A DNA stretch of 64,000 bases from MWAR01 sp035388825 (GCA_035388825.1 DAOOQQ010000002.1:106417-170416); one strand, 5' to 3'. Shown: positions 1 to 8,246, counted from the first letter of the stretch. Numbers and translations are program-made. The notes: generated from the sequence alone by a model not told the origin.

Positions 1-1
1 C

Positions 2-433
2 CAAATGGATATGCCGGCCGAAAAATCCGGTGCCAACGTCGAAGAGAAACTGCCCACCGGCACCGAGCGCATCCTGTTCATCGATGACGAACCGGGCCTG
101 ACCGCCCTCGTCCGGGAGATCCTCCCGCAGCTTGGATACACCGTCGAAACCTCAGGAAGCGCCGAAGACGCCCTCCAGGTGATCCGCGACCATCCCGGCA
201 GCATCGATCTCATCATCACGGATCTCGCGATGCCCCGCATGACCGGCTTCGATCTCGCCGTCGAGATGCGCCGCCTGAATATTCCCACGCCGATGATCCT
301 CTGCTCGGGGACGGCGACCTCCCAGGTCGCGAAACAAGCTGCGGAATGCGGTTTCCGCGACTTTCTCGGCAAACCCTTCACCCGCCGCGATCTCGCCGTC
401 GCCGTGCGCCGCGTCCTCGACCATCTGCGCTGA
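2..433 (+). CDS. Response regulator receiver domain, probably the C-terminus of a hybrid sensor kinase (5' partial)
   Basis: A phosphoacceptor receiver domain that takes a phosphoryl group from a histidine kinase. Counting from the in-window ATG at 5, the acidic pair is D27/D28, the phosphoacceptor Asp is D73 (motif ITDLAMP), the switch Ser is about 101 and the conserved Lys is K123 (GKPF). No output domain follows. The frame is open to the window edge, and the lead-in LPTGTERILFIDDE is the one usually seen in receivers fused behind a PAS/histidine-kinase module, so this is probably the end of a longer protein starting upstream. A stand-alone 142-residue regulator starting at the ATG at 5 is the alternative. 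Its stop codon directly abuts that of the convergent ThiF-family gene. Confidence 0.85.
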   Translation, partial: QMDMPAEKSGANVEEKLPTGTERILFIDDEPGLTALVREILPQLGYTVETSGSAEDALQVIRDHPGSIDLIITDLAMPRMTGFDLAVEMRRLNIPTPMILCSGTATSQVAKQAAECGFRDFLGKPFTRRDLAVAVRRVLDHLR

Positions 434-1123
434 TCAGCGCGCCGGAGCCAGTTCGATCCAATCGATCGAGTTCAGACGCAGATCGATTGTCAGCAGCTTC
501 CCGATGAGAAGCTCGCCGTCTGCACCGCTTGCCAGTTTGAACGCCTCGGATGCGATGACCGAGGCGACGGCGGTCACGACGGGCGGATAGATGGTGCGGG
601 AAGTCCCGGGAACATCGGTCTGGGCCACACTGCCGAAGAGTTCGCGGAATCGCTGTGTGACGCCCGGAACGAACGTCGTCACCTGGCCGAAGAAATCCGA
701 TACGCCGCCATGGATCCAGGGGATCTTGCGCTCGTGACAGAGATCGTCGAGAACGAAACGCGCCTCGAACGTGTCGAGGGCATCGACGACGAGATCGACC
801 TCCGGCAGGACGGTTGACGCCGTTATCCGTTCGGGAACCCCGTGGATGAATACGTCCGGATTGATCTCGCCAAGCACCTCCCGGGCAGCCTCGGCTTTTC
901 CTCTGCCGAGATGCCGGGTGCCATAGAGGAGCTGCCGATTCAGATCGGGTGGATCCACGACGGCATCGTCATAGATATATATTTCTCCGAATCCTCCCCG
1001 GGCAAGCAATTGGAGCACGGTCGAGCCGAGCCCCCCCGCGCCGGCGACGAGAATACGGCTCCGGCGGAGACGTGCGAACGCCGCTTCCCCGAACAACGGA
1101 CGATGCCGATCATACCGATCCAT
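434..1123 (-). CDS. ThiF/MoeB/HesA-family adenylyltransferase
   Basis: E1-like enzyme predicted to adenylate the C-terminal Gly-Gly of a ubiquitin-like sulfur carrier, here probably the MoaD-like protein encoded just upstream. The 229 residues show the nucleotide-binding loop GAGGLG (28-33), the Arg of DLNRQ (about 63) and the conserved Asp of DALDTFEAR (117). The paired CxxC zinc motifs of typical MoeB/ThiF are missing; the only cysteine is about residue 129. The ATG overlaps the moaD stop by one base (TGATG), so the genes are translationally coupled. Context with aldehyde ferredoxin oxidoreductase suggests tungsto- or molybdopterin assembly. A thiamine role is less likely because no thi genes are nearby. 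Confidence 0.85.
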   Translation of the reverse strand: MDRYDRHRPLFGEAAFARLRRSRILVAGAGGLGSTVLQLLARGGFGEIYIYDDAVVDPPDLNRQLLYGTRHLGRGKAEAAREVLGEINPDVFIHGVPERITASTVLPEVDLVVDALDTFEARFVLDDLCHERKIPWIHGGVSDFFGQVTTFVPGVTQRFRELFGSVAQTDVPGTSRTIYPPVVTAVASVIASEAFKLASGADGELLIGKLLTIDLRLNSIDWIELAPAR

Positions 1124-1404
1124 CAGCCGCCTCCGGACGGGGGAAAAAAACAGATATCCTTCGCCCCGTCGACCATCGTGGCAAGTCCATCGCCATGAAG
1201 CACATTGCGCCCGTCGACGAGAAGGATCGTTCCCTTGCGGATCTTCTCCCCCTCGATGAGAGCGTCGGTGAGACCGGGGCCGGTACGCGCCGTGACCTCG
1301 CTGATGAGCTCACGAAGGGAAAGCGGCCGGTCCGTCTCCACATCGACGACGGACCGGCCGTAGTTCGACCGCAGCAGGGAAAACAGCCGGACACGAATGA
1401 TCAT
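1123..1404 (-). CDS. moaD: MoaD/ThiS-family sulfur carrier protein
   Basis: Small beta-grasp protein (93 residues) of the MoaD type, the sulfur donor subunit of molybdopterin synthase. It ends in PPSGGG, giving the C-terminal Gly-Gly that an E1-like enzyme adenylates and thiocarboxylates; no residues follow the glycines. It sits 15 bases downstream of the aldehyde ferredoxin oxidoreductase gene and overlaps the ThiF-family gene by one base. No large molybdopterin synthase subunit (MoaE) is in the window. A dedicated MoaD and E1 next to AOR-family genes is a recurring arrangement in anaerobes and points to maturation of the tungsten or molybdenum bis-pterin cofactor. Confidence 0.85.
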   Translation of the reverse strand: MIIRVRLFSLLRSNYGRSVVDVETDRPLSLRELISEVTARTGPGLTDALIEGEKIRKGTILLVDGRNVLHGDGLATMVDGAKDICFFPPSGGG

Positions 1405-1419
1405 GGACGTGAATGATCG

Positions 1420-3222
1420 TTACAGGCCGAGTTCCGTAAGCTTTTCCGGGGTCGGAACCCCGTCGTTCCCCCAGCCCCGGACGCGGTAATACGCCGGCAG
1501 AAGTTCCGACAGGCGGACGACCCGCCCCTTGTTCGGCCCTTCGGCGATCGGCACCTCGAGCAGGCGCGGCGGAAGGGTGTCGTCGGCGGCTGTCAGGCCG
1601 GCACGGAGATTGAACTGGCGTTCCAGATTCCAGATACGCTCGCCGATGGCCATCATCTGTTCGGGCGTGCTGTGCCATCCCGTCGCGGCATTGATCAGCG
1701 CCGTGTATTCGGGCATTCCGAGGGCAAACGAGGTGAAGAGGCACATGCCGGCCGAGTCGATGACGGCGGTCAGATCCTGGAACGCCTTGACCCATGTGGG
1801 CTTGCTCAGGATCTCCTGCGGGTCCGCTGGCTGCGGGTGGGACAATACTTCGAGGGCGATCAGGTATGCCCGCACATGGCAGCCGCCGCGGTTCGAGGTC
1901 GCGAAGGCGAGCCCCTGGCCCTGCACGCCGCGCGGATCGTAGGCCGGAAGCTCCTGCTTTTTCACCGACATCGAGAGTTCTGGGTGGCCATACCCGTTCG
2001 CGAGCCGCCAGGAGCCTTGGGCGAGCTTGGCTCCGAAGCCTTGTTTGAAGGCCGTGGCGCGGGTGTAGAAAAGAATGGCTTCGGAGCTGCCGAATTTCAG
2101 ATCAGGCCCCTTGCCAAGTTCGTCTTTCCCGATGAGGCCCTTTTCGCGCAGCTCCATCGCGGCGGCCAGGGTGACACCCATCGAGATGGTGTCGAGGCCC
2201 ATCTCGTTGCACAGGAAGTTCGCTTCCGTGATCGCGATGAGGTCGTTCACACCGCACAGGGCGCCGAAACTCCATCCGGATTCGTATTCCGGCCCCTCGC
2301 CTTTCATGCCGTTGGGAAGCGTCACATCCCGGCCGCACGCGATGGGACAGCCGAAGCAGCCTTTCTTGCGCTTCAGGTAGCCTTTTTCGACGAGCGCCTC
2401 GCCGCAGACCTCTTCAACATCCGGAAAGCTGCTCGTCTGGAAGTTGTTGCAGGGATACATGCCGCTCGAATTGATGATGTTGTCGAGCACTTTCGTCCCG
2501 AACGCCGGAAGCCCCTGGCTCGTCACCGGGTCGGCCTTGATCCGTTTCATGCTTTCCTGGACCGCGGCCTTGAATGCCGCCTCGTCGGCCGGTGCCGGGC
2601 GCTTCTTGGCGGTGCCGACCACGATCGCCTTGAGATTCTTGCTGCCCATCACGGCTCCGACACCGGAACGGCCTGCTGCACGCCCTTTGTCGTTGATGAT
2701 GGCTCCCATCAGGCAAAGATTCTCGCCGGCCGGCCCGATACAGGCCACGCGCGCATCGGAGACGCCGGATTCCGCGACAAGCGCGTCGGTCGTTTCCGAA
2801 ACGGTCTTCCCCCAGAGCGGCGTCGCGTCTTTGAGAGTGACACCGGAGTCGAGAATCGAGAGATAGACCGGTGTTGCGGCCCGCCCTTCGAAAACGATCA
2901 GATCGTAGCCCGCAAACTTCAGGTGGGCGCCGAAAAAACCGCCAGAGTTGCTCGAAGCGATCGTGCCGGTCAGCGGGCTCTTCGTGACCACCATATACCG
3001 GCCGCCGGTCGGCGCGGTCGTGCCCGACAGCGGGCCGGTGGCAAAGATCAGCTTGTTGTCAGGGGAAAAGGGATCGATGCCCGGATCGACCTCGTCACAG
3101 AACAGTTTCGTGGCGAGCCCCCGCCCGCCGAGGAACCGCCGCGCGAGGTCGGGATCGAGAGGTGCGGTCGCGATCGTGCCGTTCGAGAGATTGACCCGAA
3201 GGTATGTTCCCGCGTATGCCAT
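1420..3222 (-). CDS. aor: Aldehyde:ferredoxin oxidoreductase (tungsten/molybdenum bis-pterin enzyme)
   Basis: Cytoplasmic AOR-family enzyme, oxidising aldehydes to carboxylates with ferredoxin as electron acceptor. The 600-residue length matches the family (about 605). The N-terminal domain has the glycine-rich family signature GGRGLATKLF near residue 32. The [4Fe-4S] ligands are CFGCPIAC (Cys about 287, 290, 294) and the distal Cys of DSAGMCLF (about 493), the spacing known from the archaeal enzyme. An AGGAGG site lies six bases upstream of the ATG. It is first in the aor-moaD-thiF operon. Tungsten versus molybdenum, and the natural aldehyde, cannot be read from sequence; other AOR paralogues such as GAPOR, WOR or benzoyl-CoA reductase BamB are possible. 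Confidence 0.92.
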   Translation of the reverse strand: MAYAGTYLRVNLSNGTIATAPLDPDLARRFLGGRGLATKLFCDEVDPGIDPFSPDNKLIFATGPLSGTTAPTGGRYMVVTKSPLTGTIASSNSGGFFGAHLKFAGYDLIVFEGRAATPVYLSILDSGVTLKDATPLWGKTVSETTDALVAESGVSDARVACIGPAGENLCLMGAIINDKGRAAGRSGVGAVMGSKNLKAIVVGTAKKRPAPADEAAFKAAVQESMKRIKADPVTSQGLPAFGTKVLDNIINSSGMYPCNNFQTSSFPDVEEVCGEALVEKGYLKRKKGCFGCPIACGRDVTLPNGMKGEGPEYESGWSFGALCGVNDLIAITEANFLCNEMGLDTISMGVTLAAAMELREKGLIGKDELGKGPDLKFGSSEAILFYTRATAFKQGFGAKLAQGSWRLANGYGHPELSMSVKKQELPAYDPRGVQGQGLAFATSNRGGCHVRAYLIALEVLSHPQPADPQEILSKPTWVKAFQDLTAVIDSAGMCLFTSFALGMPEYTALINAATGWHSTPEQMMAIGERIWNLERQFNLRAGLTAADDTLPPRLLEVPIAEGPNKGRVVRLSELLPAYYRVRGWGNDGVPTPEKLTELGL

Positions 3223-3413
3223 GATGATCCTCCTGAAAAAATTCGTCTCAGAGGTCCGTACGGAACAGGTCGAACGCGGCGTGCGTCATGCCGCGGCGTG
3301 GCAGGTGCGGTTGGTTGATCGACTCTCGGGAAGGGCGGCTGTCTGGTGTGTCTGTGCCCCACCCTTCCAGCCTACATGGCCGCAGTCATGAAATCAAGCC
3401 TCTGTTCCTGCGT

Positions 3414-3815
3414 TCAGGTGCGCGTGAGGAAGATGACCAACGGGAGGCGGTTGAACATCCAGAAGCCGAGCGGGATGCCGACGATCGTGGCCGACAGCAG
3501 GTAGGCGACGTTCATCCAGATCAGGGAGAACCACCATCCCACGAGAATCAGCCACAATATCCGCAGGAGAAGCGAACGCTGAACGACCGTTCCGTGAAAT
3601 ACTTCGTTCTCTGCCAACTCGAGTCGGTACCGGTCCTCGATGTCGGGCTGGAGGGTCATGATCATGGGAATGCGGTTGAAGATCCAGAGCCCCAGCGGAA
3701 TGCCAAGGATCGTCACCATGAAAAACCACCCCACGTTGAGACACATCCACCCGACCGGAAGCCCGATGAACACGAACCAGACCAGCCTCAACACGAGAAA
3801 CAGACACGAATCCAT
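3414..3815 (-). CDS. yccF: YccF-domain inner membrane protein
   Basis: Integral membrane protein with two YccF repeats, each with a hydrophobic helix ending GIPLG(L/F)W(I/M)FNR(I/L)P. Function unknown in the family. Two start codons are possible: ATG at 3839 (141 residues, no ribosome site visible) and ATG at 3815 (133 residues), preceded by a G-rich stretch GGGGGGG at a usable distance; the shorter form is chosen. An extended -10 promoter lies upstream. It is monocistronic, about 190 bases upstream of aor in the same direction. Confidence 0.8.
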   Translation of the reverse strand: MDSCLFLVLRLVWFVFIGLPVGWMCLNVGWFFMVTILGIPLGLWIFNRIPMIMTLQPDIEDRYRLELAENEVFHGTVVQRSLLLRILWLILVGWWFSLIWMNVAYLLSATIVGIPLGFWMFNRLPLVIFLTRT

Positions 3816-3860
3816 CGTCGCCCCCCCGCATTCGTTCATCTGATACTATAGATCACAGTA

Positions 3861-3872
3861 TTGCATTATACC
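3861..3872 (-). promoter_or_regulatory. Candidate extended -10 promoter for the yccF-like gene
   Basis: On the minus strand TGGTATAAT gives a perfect TATAAT (3869 to 3864) with an upstream TG. No convincing -35 is seen at 17 bases. Initiation would fall near 3857, about 40 bases before the preferred start codon. Confidence 0.4.
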
Positions 3873-3989
3873 ACGAAATCCTTCCCTCCACAGCTCGAGG
3901 AGGTATCGGTTGCCTTTTCATGAGGAACGGCGAACATCATCGGTCTTGAGGTATCATGGAGCCGGAATGCGGTTGAAGGAGGCGGCAAG

Positions 3990-4658
3990 ATGGACAGGTT
4001 GAAGAACGTGCTGGCGGCGATGCTGCTCGGGGTGTTGCCCACGGGGGCCATGGCCCAGGAAGCCGCCGGGCAACCGGCGAAGAATCCGGCCGAGTCCCCC
4101 ACCCCCGAAGCGAAACCCGACGACGCGAAGCGGCAGGCGCTGATCGACTCCCTGCGGGCGTTGCGCCGCGAGCCCGAAAAGGTACCCTTCCACAGTGCGA
4201 TGTGCTACGACATGACGATGCCGCCCGAATCGGTTTCGTATGTCTGCGAGGCATGCAGCGGCACCACCGAGTTGTCCTACCGGGGCCTTGGCGAGCTTTC
4301 CCGGGAAGTGCCGTATCTGAAACGGTCGCTGGCCGACCTTCCCGTGAATGTGCATCTCGATGCTTCGCCCCTCTGCTCCAAGTGCGGTGCCGGGAAAACC
4401 CCCGGAATCGAACTGACGACCGAATGCGGGGAGTGCGGGAAATCCTTCACCTGGACCGTTTCGACCGCGGACGAGAAAGACCGTCTCAGGCTGCTGTTCG
4501 TCGCACATCCGATCACCTCGTTCGATGCCGGCCCCCGAGGGATGGGTGATGACGGCCCCGATCCGAAGCGCGTGATCGAAAACGCCGAATATATTGCCTC
4601 GCGCCTCTTCTGCGAGGATTGTCGTAAAAAACTCGGACTCACCGGCCCCGCGAAGTGA
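3990..4658 (+). CDS. Exported cysteine-rich (four CxxC) protein of unknown function
   Basis: A 222-residue protein with a signal peptide (about 1-22, cleavage after GAMA), a low-complexity linker rich in Pro, Glu and Ala, and a globular part with four CxxC pairs (86/89, 129/132, 146/149, 208/211) plus Cys72. The spacing suggests two zinc-ribbon or other metal-binding knuckles outside the cytoplasm. GGAGG lies eight bases before the ATG. Its stop overlaps the GTG start of the radical SAM gene (GTGA), so the two are co-translated and may work together, for example as substrate and maturase; that link is inference. I do not recognise the family. Confidence 0.75.
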   Translation: MDRLKNVLAAMLLGVLPTGAMAQEAAGQPAKNPAESPTPEAKPDDAKRQALIDSLRALRREPEKVPFHSAMCYDMTMPPESVSYVCEACSGTTELSYRGLGELSREVPYLKRSLADLPVNVHLDASPLCSKCGAGKTPGIELTTECGECGKSFTWTVSTADEKDRLRLLFVAHPITSFDAGPRGMGDDGPDPKRVIENAEYIASRLFCEDCRKKLGLTGPAK

Positions 4659-5704
4659 TCCCGTCCGTTCCGCGTACCGCCGTGCTGGAGCTGACGTTCC
4701 GGTGCAATCACCGGTGCGTTTTCTGCTCCGTCCCCTGGGACAACCCCGACGGACGATATGAGCGGCAGCCGGAACTCTCGGCCAGCGACTGGATCACCTG
4801 CATCGACACCCTCGTCGGACACGGGGTGACGGGATTTGCCCTGTCAGGGGGCGAGCCGTTCCTGAAAGAGGGATTCGACGATATCGTCCGGCATCTCCGC
4901 CGTGTCCGCGTCCGAAAGCCCGTCTTCGGTCCCTCCGGCACGCTGCTCGGCCAGGAGGAGGCTCCGCCCTATGTGACGCTAATCACCAACGGCGGCCTGG
5001 TGACACCCGAACGTGTCGAATCCGTCCGGGAGCTTCTCGGAGCCGTCGTCGTGAGCCTTCCGGGGCTGGACACCTACGCTGAGCACACCGGCGGAGGCGA
5101 TCGGGAAAAGGCCCTCGCCGCTCTCCGAGCCTTCGATGTCGCCGGTGTTCCCACCGTCGTCGGAATCTGCGTCACGCAGCGGAATCTCCCCGAGCTGTTC
5201 GAGACGATCGCGACGGGCTTCCTGAACGGCGGCCGGCAGTTGCTGCTCAACCGCTTTCTCCCGGGCGGACGGGGCACCGGCAGGCAGGACCTCTGCCTCG
5301 ACCGTTCCCAGCTCTCGCAGATGCTCCGCACGGCCGAAACCGTCTGCCTTGAAGCCGGCCGCTACGGCTCGATCGGCACCGAGCTGCCCAGGTGTCTCGT
5401 AGAGGAGCGGTACGACCGGCTCACGGTAGGCACCAGATGCGCCGGCGGTGTCGACTTCTTCGCCATTGATCCAGCCGGCCGTGTGCGCCCCTGCAACCAC
5501 TCCCCCGTTCATCTCGGCGTTTGGCACGACCTGCCAGCCGCCATCTCGACCCCCTACTGGCAGAGATTTCAGACGAAGAATTTCCTTCCCTCATCCTGCC
5601 GAGGCTGCGGCCACACCCTCACCTGCGACGCCGGCTGCCGCGAAGCCGCTCACATCGCTTCCGGTTCCCTCGATGCCCCCGACCCCCTGCTCCTGCAAGT
5701 TTGA
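4655..5704 (+). CDS. Radical SAM protein with SPASM-like C-terminal domain
   Basis: A 349-residue S-adenosylmethionine radical enzyme. The cluster motif CNHRCVFC (Cys17, 21, 24) follows the first strand, and SGGEPFL is the SAM-binding GGE motif. The C-terminal part carries cysteines at about 262, 280, 315, 318, 324 and 328 (including CRGCGHTLTCDAGC), typical of SPASM auxiliary [4Fe-4S] clusters in peptide- and protein-modifying maturases and in the AhbC/NirJ haem group. Translation starts at a GTG that overlaps the upstream stop by four bases. The substrate is unknown. The coupling makes the upstream exported CxxC protein the obvious candidate; no small RiPP-like precursor is seen. Confidence 0.85.
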   Translation: MIPSVPRTAVLELTFRCNHRCVFCSVPWDNPDGRYERQPELSASDWITCIDTLVGHGVTGFALSGGEPFLKEGFDDIVRHLRRVRVRKPVFGPSGTLLGQEEAPPYVTLITNGGLVTPERVESVRELLGAVVVSLPGLDTYAEHTGGGDREKALAALRAFDVAGVPTVVGICVTQRNLPELFETIATGFLNGGRQLLLNRFLPGGRGTGRQDLCLDRSQLSQMLRTAETVCLEAGRYGSIGTELPRCLVEERYDRLTVGTRCAGGVDFFAIDPAGRVRPCNHSPVHLGVWHDLPAAISTPYWQRFQTKNFLPSSCRGCGHTLTCDAGCREAAHIASGSLDAPDPLLLQV

Positions 5705-5753
5705 CGCCCCAATGAACCTTCGAGTCCTTGAACTTCAAATGAAAAATCCGGCT

Positions 5754-5782
5754 TTGTAATTAACTATATATATAGATATAGT
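5754..5782 (+). promoter_or_regulatory. Candidate promoter in AT-rich intergenic region
   Basis: TTGTAA and TATAGT are separated by 17 bases within a 50-base AT-rich stretch that stands out in this GC-rich window. It lies about 105 bases before the start codon of the exported helical protein. The TATATA run makes chance matches likely. Confidence 0.35.
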
Positions 5783-5889
5783 AATATGGGTCGTAGAAAC
5801 GATATACGGGAATTTACAGTCCGTGATTTTTGGGAGTATCATCGAAGGCGGTCGATTATCCCGAGTTTTTATGAGAGATGGAGGAAATG

Positions 5890-6600
5890 ATGAGAACGAT
5901 TCTGGCCGTTGTGTTGGCGGGAGGTCTTCTTCTGAATGGCCCGGCCCTTTTCGCGAAAGTCGGAAAAGGCCCCGGCGGATCAAAATCCGGCACGACCATG
6001 AAATCCGGGAAAAGCGCGAAGGGTTCCGAGTTCCGCAAAGAGCGCAAGGAAGAGAAGAAAGCGTTCAAGGAACAGCAGAAGACGGAGCGGAAGGAATACA
6101 AGAAGTCGCTGAAGGGCAAGAACCCTGAAGAGCGTAAGCAGGCGATGCACGAGTTCAATCAGCAGCAGCAGGCCGAAAAGAAGGCGTTCTATACCGAGCG
6201 CCGGGCCGAGAACATGACCATGCTGAAAGAGCGCCTGGCCAACAACCCCAAGCTGACCGACGAGCAGCGGTCCGAGATTGCGACGCATTTCGAAGCCCAG
6301 CAGGACGAGACCGTCGCCTTCAACGAGCAGAGCCAGCAGAAGATCACCGAGTTCATGGGCAGCATCGGCGCTGACCAGTCCATGACGCCCGAACAGCGCA
6401 AAACGGCCATCCAGGACTTTTTCTCGGGCATCAAGAACGAACGCCAGGCGTTCTTCCAGCAGCAGAAGCAGGAAAATCAGGAATTCAGAAACACGACGAA
6501 ACCCGCTGCCGAACCCAGCACCCCGAATGCCCCCGCGGAAACCGGGAAGCAGTTCCTGACGCCCAGCGAGTCCGGCATCCCCGGGACGACGGTCCCCTGA
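5890..6600 (+). CDS. Exported highly charged, Gln-rich helical protein
   Basis: About 236 residues. The signal peptide (MRTILAVVLAGGLLLNGPALFA) is followed by a Lys/Glu/Gln-rich region expected to be a long helix or coiled coil, then a Pro-rich tail. Two motifs, LTDEQR and MTPEQR, resemble the LTxxQ motif of Spy/CpxP periplasmic chaperones, but the match is too short to assign the family. The ATG at 5878 contains the ribosome site itself (GGAGG at 5880-5884), so the start is placed at ATG 5890, five bases beyond it. It is monocistronic; a hairpin lies about 240 bases downstream. Confidence 0.75.
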   Translation: MRTILAVVLAGGLLLNGPALFAKVGKGPGGSKSGTTMKSGKSAKGSEFRKERKEEKKAFKEQQKTERKEYKKSLKGKNPEERKQAMHEFNQQQQAEKKAFYTERRAENMTMLKERLANNPKLTDEQRSEIATHFEAQQDETVAFNEQSQQKITEFMGSIGADQSMTPEQRKTAIQDFFSGIKNERQAFFQQQKQENQEFRNTTKPAAEPSTPNAPAETGKQFLTPSESGIPGTTVP

Positions 6601-6836
6601 TTCGGGGTACGGCCCTGCCCATCGTGTTTGGATCGAGCGCCATGATGCTGTCGATCCTGGCTGTAGATAAATACGGGGATAATATCCACCCCCTTTTCAG
6701 ATGAAATTCTGACGGAAGAGGTGGCGCAGTTCAGTTTCCGAGCATTCGCAAAGGATACGCGTACGCGATATCGCCGTTTTCGGAATGCATGCCAAGCATG
6801 CTCGATCCACGCCCTTCTCCCGGACAAGTGAACCTT

Positions 6837-6889
6837 CAATAAAAACCCGGGGCACGCACCATGATTTTCGGTGTGGGTGTCCCGGGTTT
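6837..6889 (-). terminator. Strong hairpin with U-tract on the minus strand
   Basis: AAACCCGGG (6843-6851) pairs with CCCGGGTTT (6881-6889), extended inside by GCACGCACC against GGTGTGGGTGT. On the minus strand it is followed by TTTTTATT. It may back up the tRNA terminator, or mark the end of an unseen small transcript between 6890 and 6929. The rest of 6601-6963 shows no gene. Confidence 0.55.
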
Positions 6890-6920
6890 CTGCTTAGGGC
6901 CTCATAACATCCAAGGGCGC

Positions 6921-6956
6921 TAAAAAACGAAAGACCCGCGTATTAGACGGGTCTTT
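6921..6956 (-). terminator. Intrinsic terminator of tRNA-Asn
   Basis: On the minus strand AAAGACCCG (6956 to 6948) pairs with CGGGTCTTT (6938 to 6930) and is followed by CGTTTTTTAG. It starts eight bases after the tRNA 3' end. Confidence 0.8.
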
Positions 6957-6963
6957 CAGCAAG

Positions 6964-7036
6964 CTCCCAGAGAGGGACTCGAACCCCCGGCCCGCTGGTT
7001 AACAGCCAGCTGCTCTACCGGCTGAGCTATCTGGGA
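6964..7036 (-). tRNA. tRNA-Asn (anticodon GTT)
   Basis: A 73-base cloverleaf. The acceptor stem is TCCCAGA/TCTGGGA with discriminator G, the D arm is AGCTC...GAGC, and the anticodon stem GCTGG/CCAGC encloses the loop CTGTTAA with anticodon GTT. The T loop is TTCGAGT. The 3' CCA is not encoded and must be added by nucleotidyltransferase. Confidence 0.95.
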
Positions 7037-7046
7037 ATGTGACGCT

Positions 7047-7075
7047 AGATTACCATACTTTATTTCGGGTTGCAA
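7047..7075 (-). promoter_or_regulatory. Candidate promoter of tRNA-Asn
   Basis: On the minus strand TTGCAA (7075 to 7070), a 17-base spacer, then an extended -10 TGGTAATCT. Initiation would fall a few bases before the mature tRNA 5' end. Confidence 0.45.
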
Positions 7076-7174
7076 GAGGGTGAAGGAAAAAAATATGGAG
7101 GGCACGCTACAACAGATTTGCGAAAGGGCGGCTTTGAATCGCAGACGACGGGGCAAAGGGATGATCGGGACGCT

Positions 7175-7202
7175 GTAGGGGCGGTTCGCGAACCGCCCCT
7201 AC
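7175..7202. repeat. Perfect 28-base palindrome, copy A of a dispersed GGGCGG palindromic repeat
   Basis: GTAGGGGCGGTTCG and its exact reverse complement, in the gap between tRNA-Asn and an exported-protein gene. Related palindromes with the same outer GGGGCG/CGCCCCTAC arms but different cores occur at 9510, 40417 and 63348. Confidence 0.85.
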
Positions 7203-7304
7203 GGGAAATGACGGGATTATTCCCCACCTCGCGCAGACTGATGCGTCTCGAACCGTCCTGAACCTTGGCCGTGGTGGTGACGCAGATACGGAAGACGGCC
7301 GAGA

Positions 7305-8120
7305 TCAGGGATGGGCGTGGAGGGCGTCGAAGCGGCGCCGGGCGGCGGTGAGGCTGGCCAGGGGGGCGGGGTCGTTTGCATCGCCCAGGGCCGGGGTCAG
7401 CTCGTCGGCGGCAGCAACGAAATGGCAGAGGGCTTCGGCTGCCTCTTCCGTTTCGGGATCCGGCTGGACGGCGATATTCGGGCGGTCCAGAAGGCGGCAG
7501 AGGCGGGCGCGAACCGCCGGGGAGGCAGGCTTCTCGGTGTTGAACAGGACGCTGAGTTGATACTCGCAATCCTTCAAAAGGCCGCGGGTGATCAGAAACC
7601 GCACCCGGTAGAACTCCTCGACCGGCTCGATCTCACAGGTGTATTTCACGGGAAGTCCCAGGTATGAGCCCAGGAGCTGAACGCGCTCGGTCGTCGGAAG
7701 GGGCCATTCGAGACGCGGAATGAACGCCGTGACACGGAACTTGTCGGCCGCAACGCCCCACTGGTCCGTCTGGATGTAGGCAGAGGAAATCGGCTCGTCC
7801 TGCAGATCCGTCGTCAGAACCTGAACCACCGGGTCGGGCAGCATCACATCCCGCTTGAACAGGCCGGGCTGGACGTTGCCAACCTCGAACGTCTCCTTGA
7901 CCGACCGGTATCCGCGCGCATAGGCATACACCTTGATCTTCCCGTTCGCATACGAGACGCGCGCCTTTCCATGCGGAATCAACTGCATCGTCGCATTCCG
8001 GATATCCAGGTCGAGCACATGCGGACCGGCCTGATACGGAACTGCCAGAACCGGAACGGCCGGCCCAGGCAGCACGATCAGCGCAACAAGCAGCAACATG
8101 AGGGTCCGAATGCGCATCAT
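7305..8120 (-). CDS. Exported protein of unknown function
   Basis: About 271 residues from the tandem ATG codons at 8120/8117. The signal peptide MMRIRTLMLLLVALIVLPGP is followed by a beta-rich region with short repeated strands (for example HVLDLDIRNATMQLI), then a mixed region with scattered Cys. The frame stays open upstream to an ATG at 8237, but that would place about 39 non-hydrophobic residues before the signal peptide and overlap the terminator of the neighbouring gene. No domain is recognised. The protein probably sits in the periplasm or outer envelope. Confidence 0.65.
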   Translation of the reverse strand: MMRIRTLMLLLVALIVLPGPAVPVLAVPYQAGPHVLDLDIRNATMQLIPHGKARVSYANGKIKVYAYARGYRSVKETFEVGNVQPGLFKRDVMLPDPVVQVLTTDLQDEPISSAYIQTDQWGVAADKFRVTAFIPRLEWPLPTTERVQLLGSYLGLPVKYTCEIEPVEEFYRVRFLITRGLLKDCEYQLSVLFNTEKPASPAVRARLCRLLDRPNIAVQPDPETEEAAEALCHFVAAADELTPALGDANDPAPLASLTAARRRFDALHAHP

Positions 8121-8212
8121 GCATTGAATATGCTCCAATACTCCCTTCTCCACAAGGAGCAACGGCTCCATTCTCCCCTTCCCCATCCCGAATTCGATCA
8201 CAGGCTGCTCTG

Positions 8213-8246
8213 AAACAAAACGACCGGGGCATCCCACCCCGGCCGT
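8213..8246 (-). terminator. Intrinsic terminator after the NapH-like gene
   Basis: On the minus strand ACGGCCGGGG, a seven-base loop, CCCCGGTCGT (one G-U pair), then TTTTGTTT. It lies 24 bases after the stop codon of the 4Fe-4S membrane protein. Confidence 0.85.

Noticed and set aside
1672..3318. Long plus-strand open frame (548 codons) opposite the AOR gene
   Set aside because: Antisense frame kept open by GC-rich third positions; no ribosome site, no recognisable motif, and the opposite strand encodes a clear AOR.
7175..7202. Palindrome as an intrinsic terminator
   Set aside because: No T-run follows on either strand, and the sequence recurs in variant form at other intergenic sites, so it is treated as a dispersed repeat.
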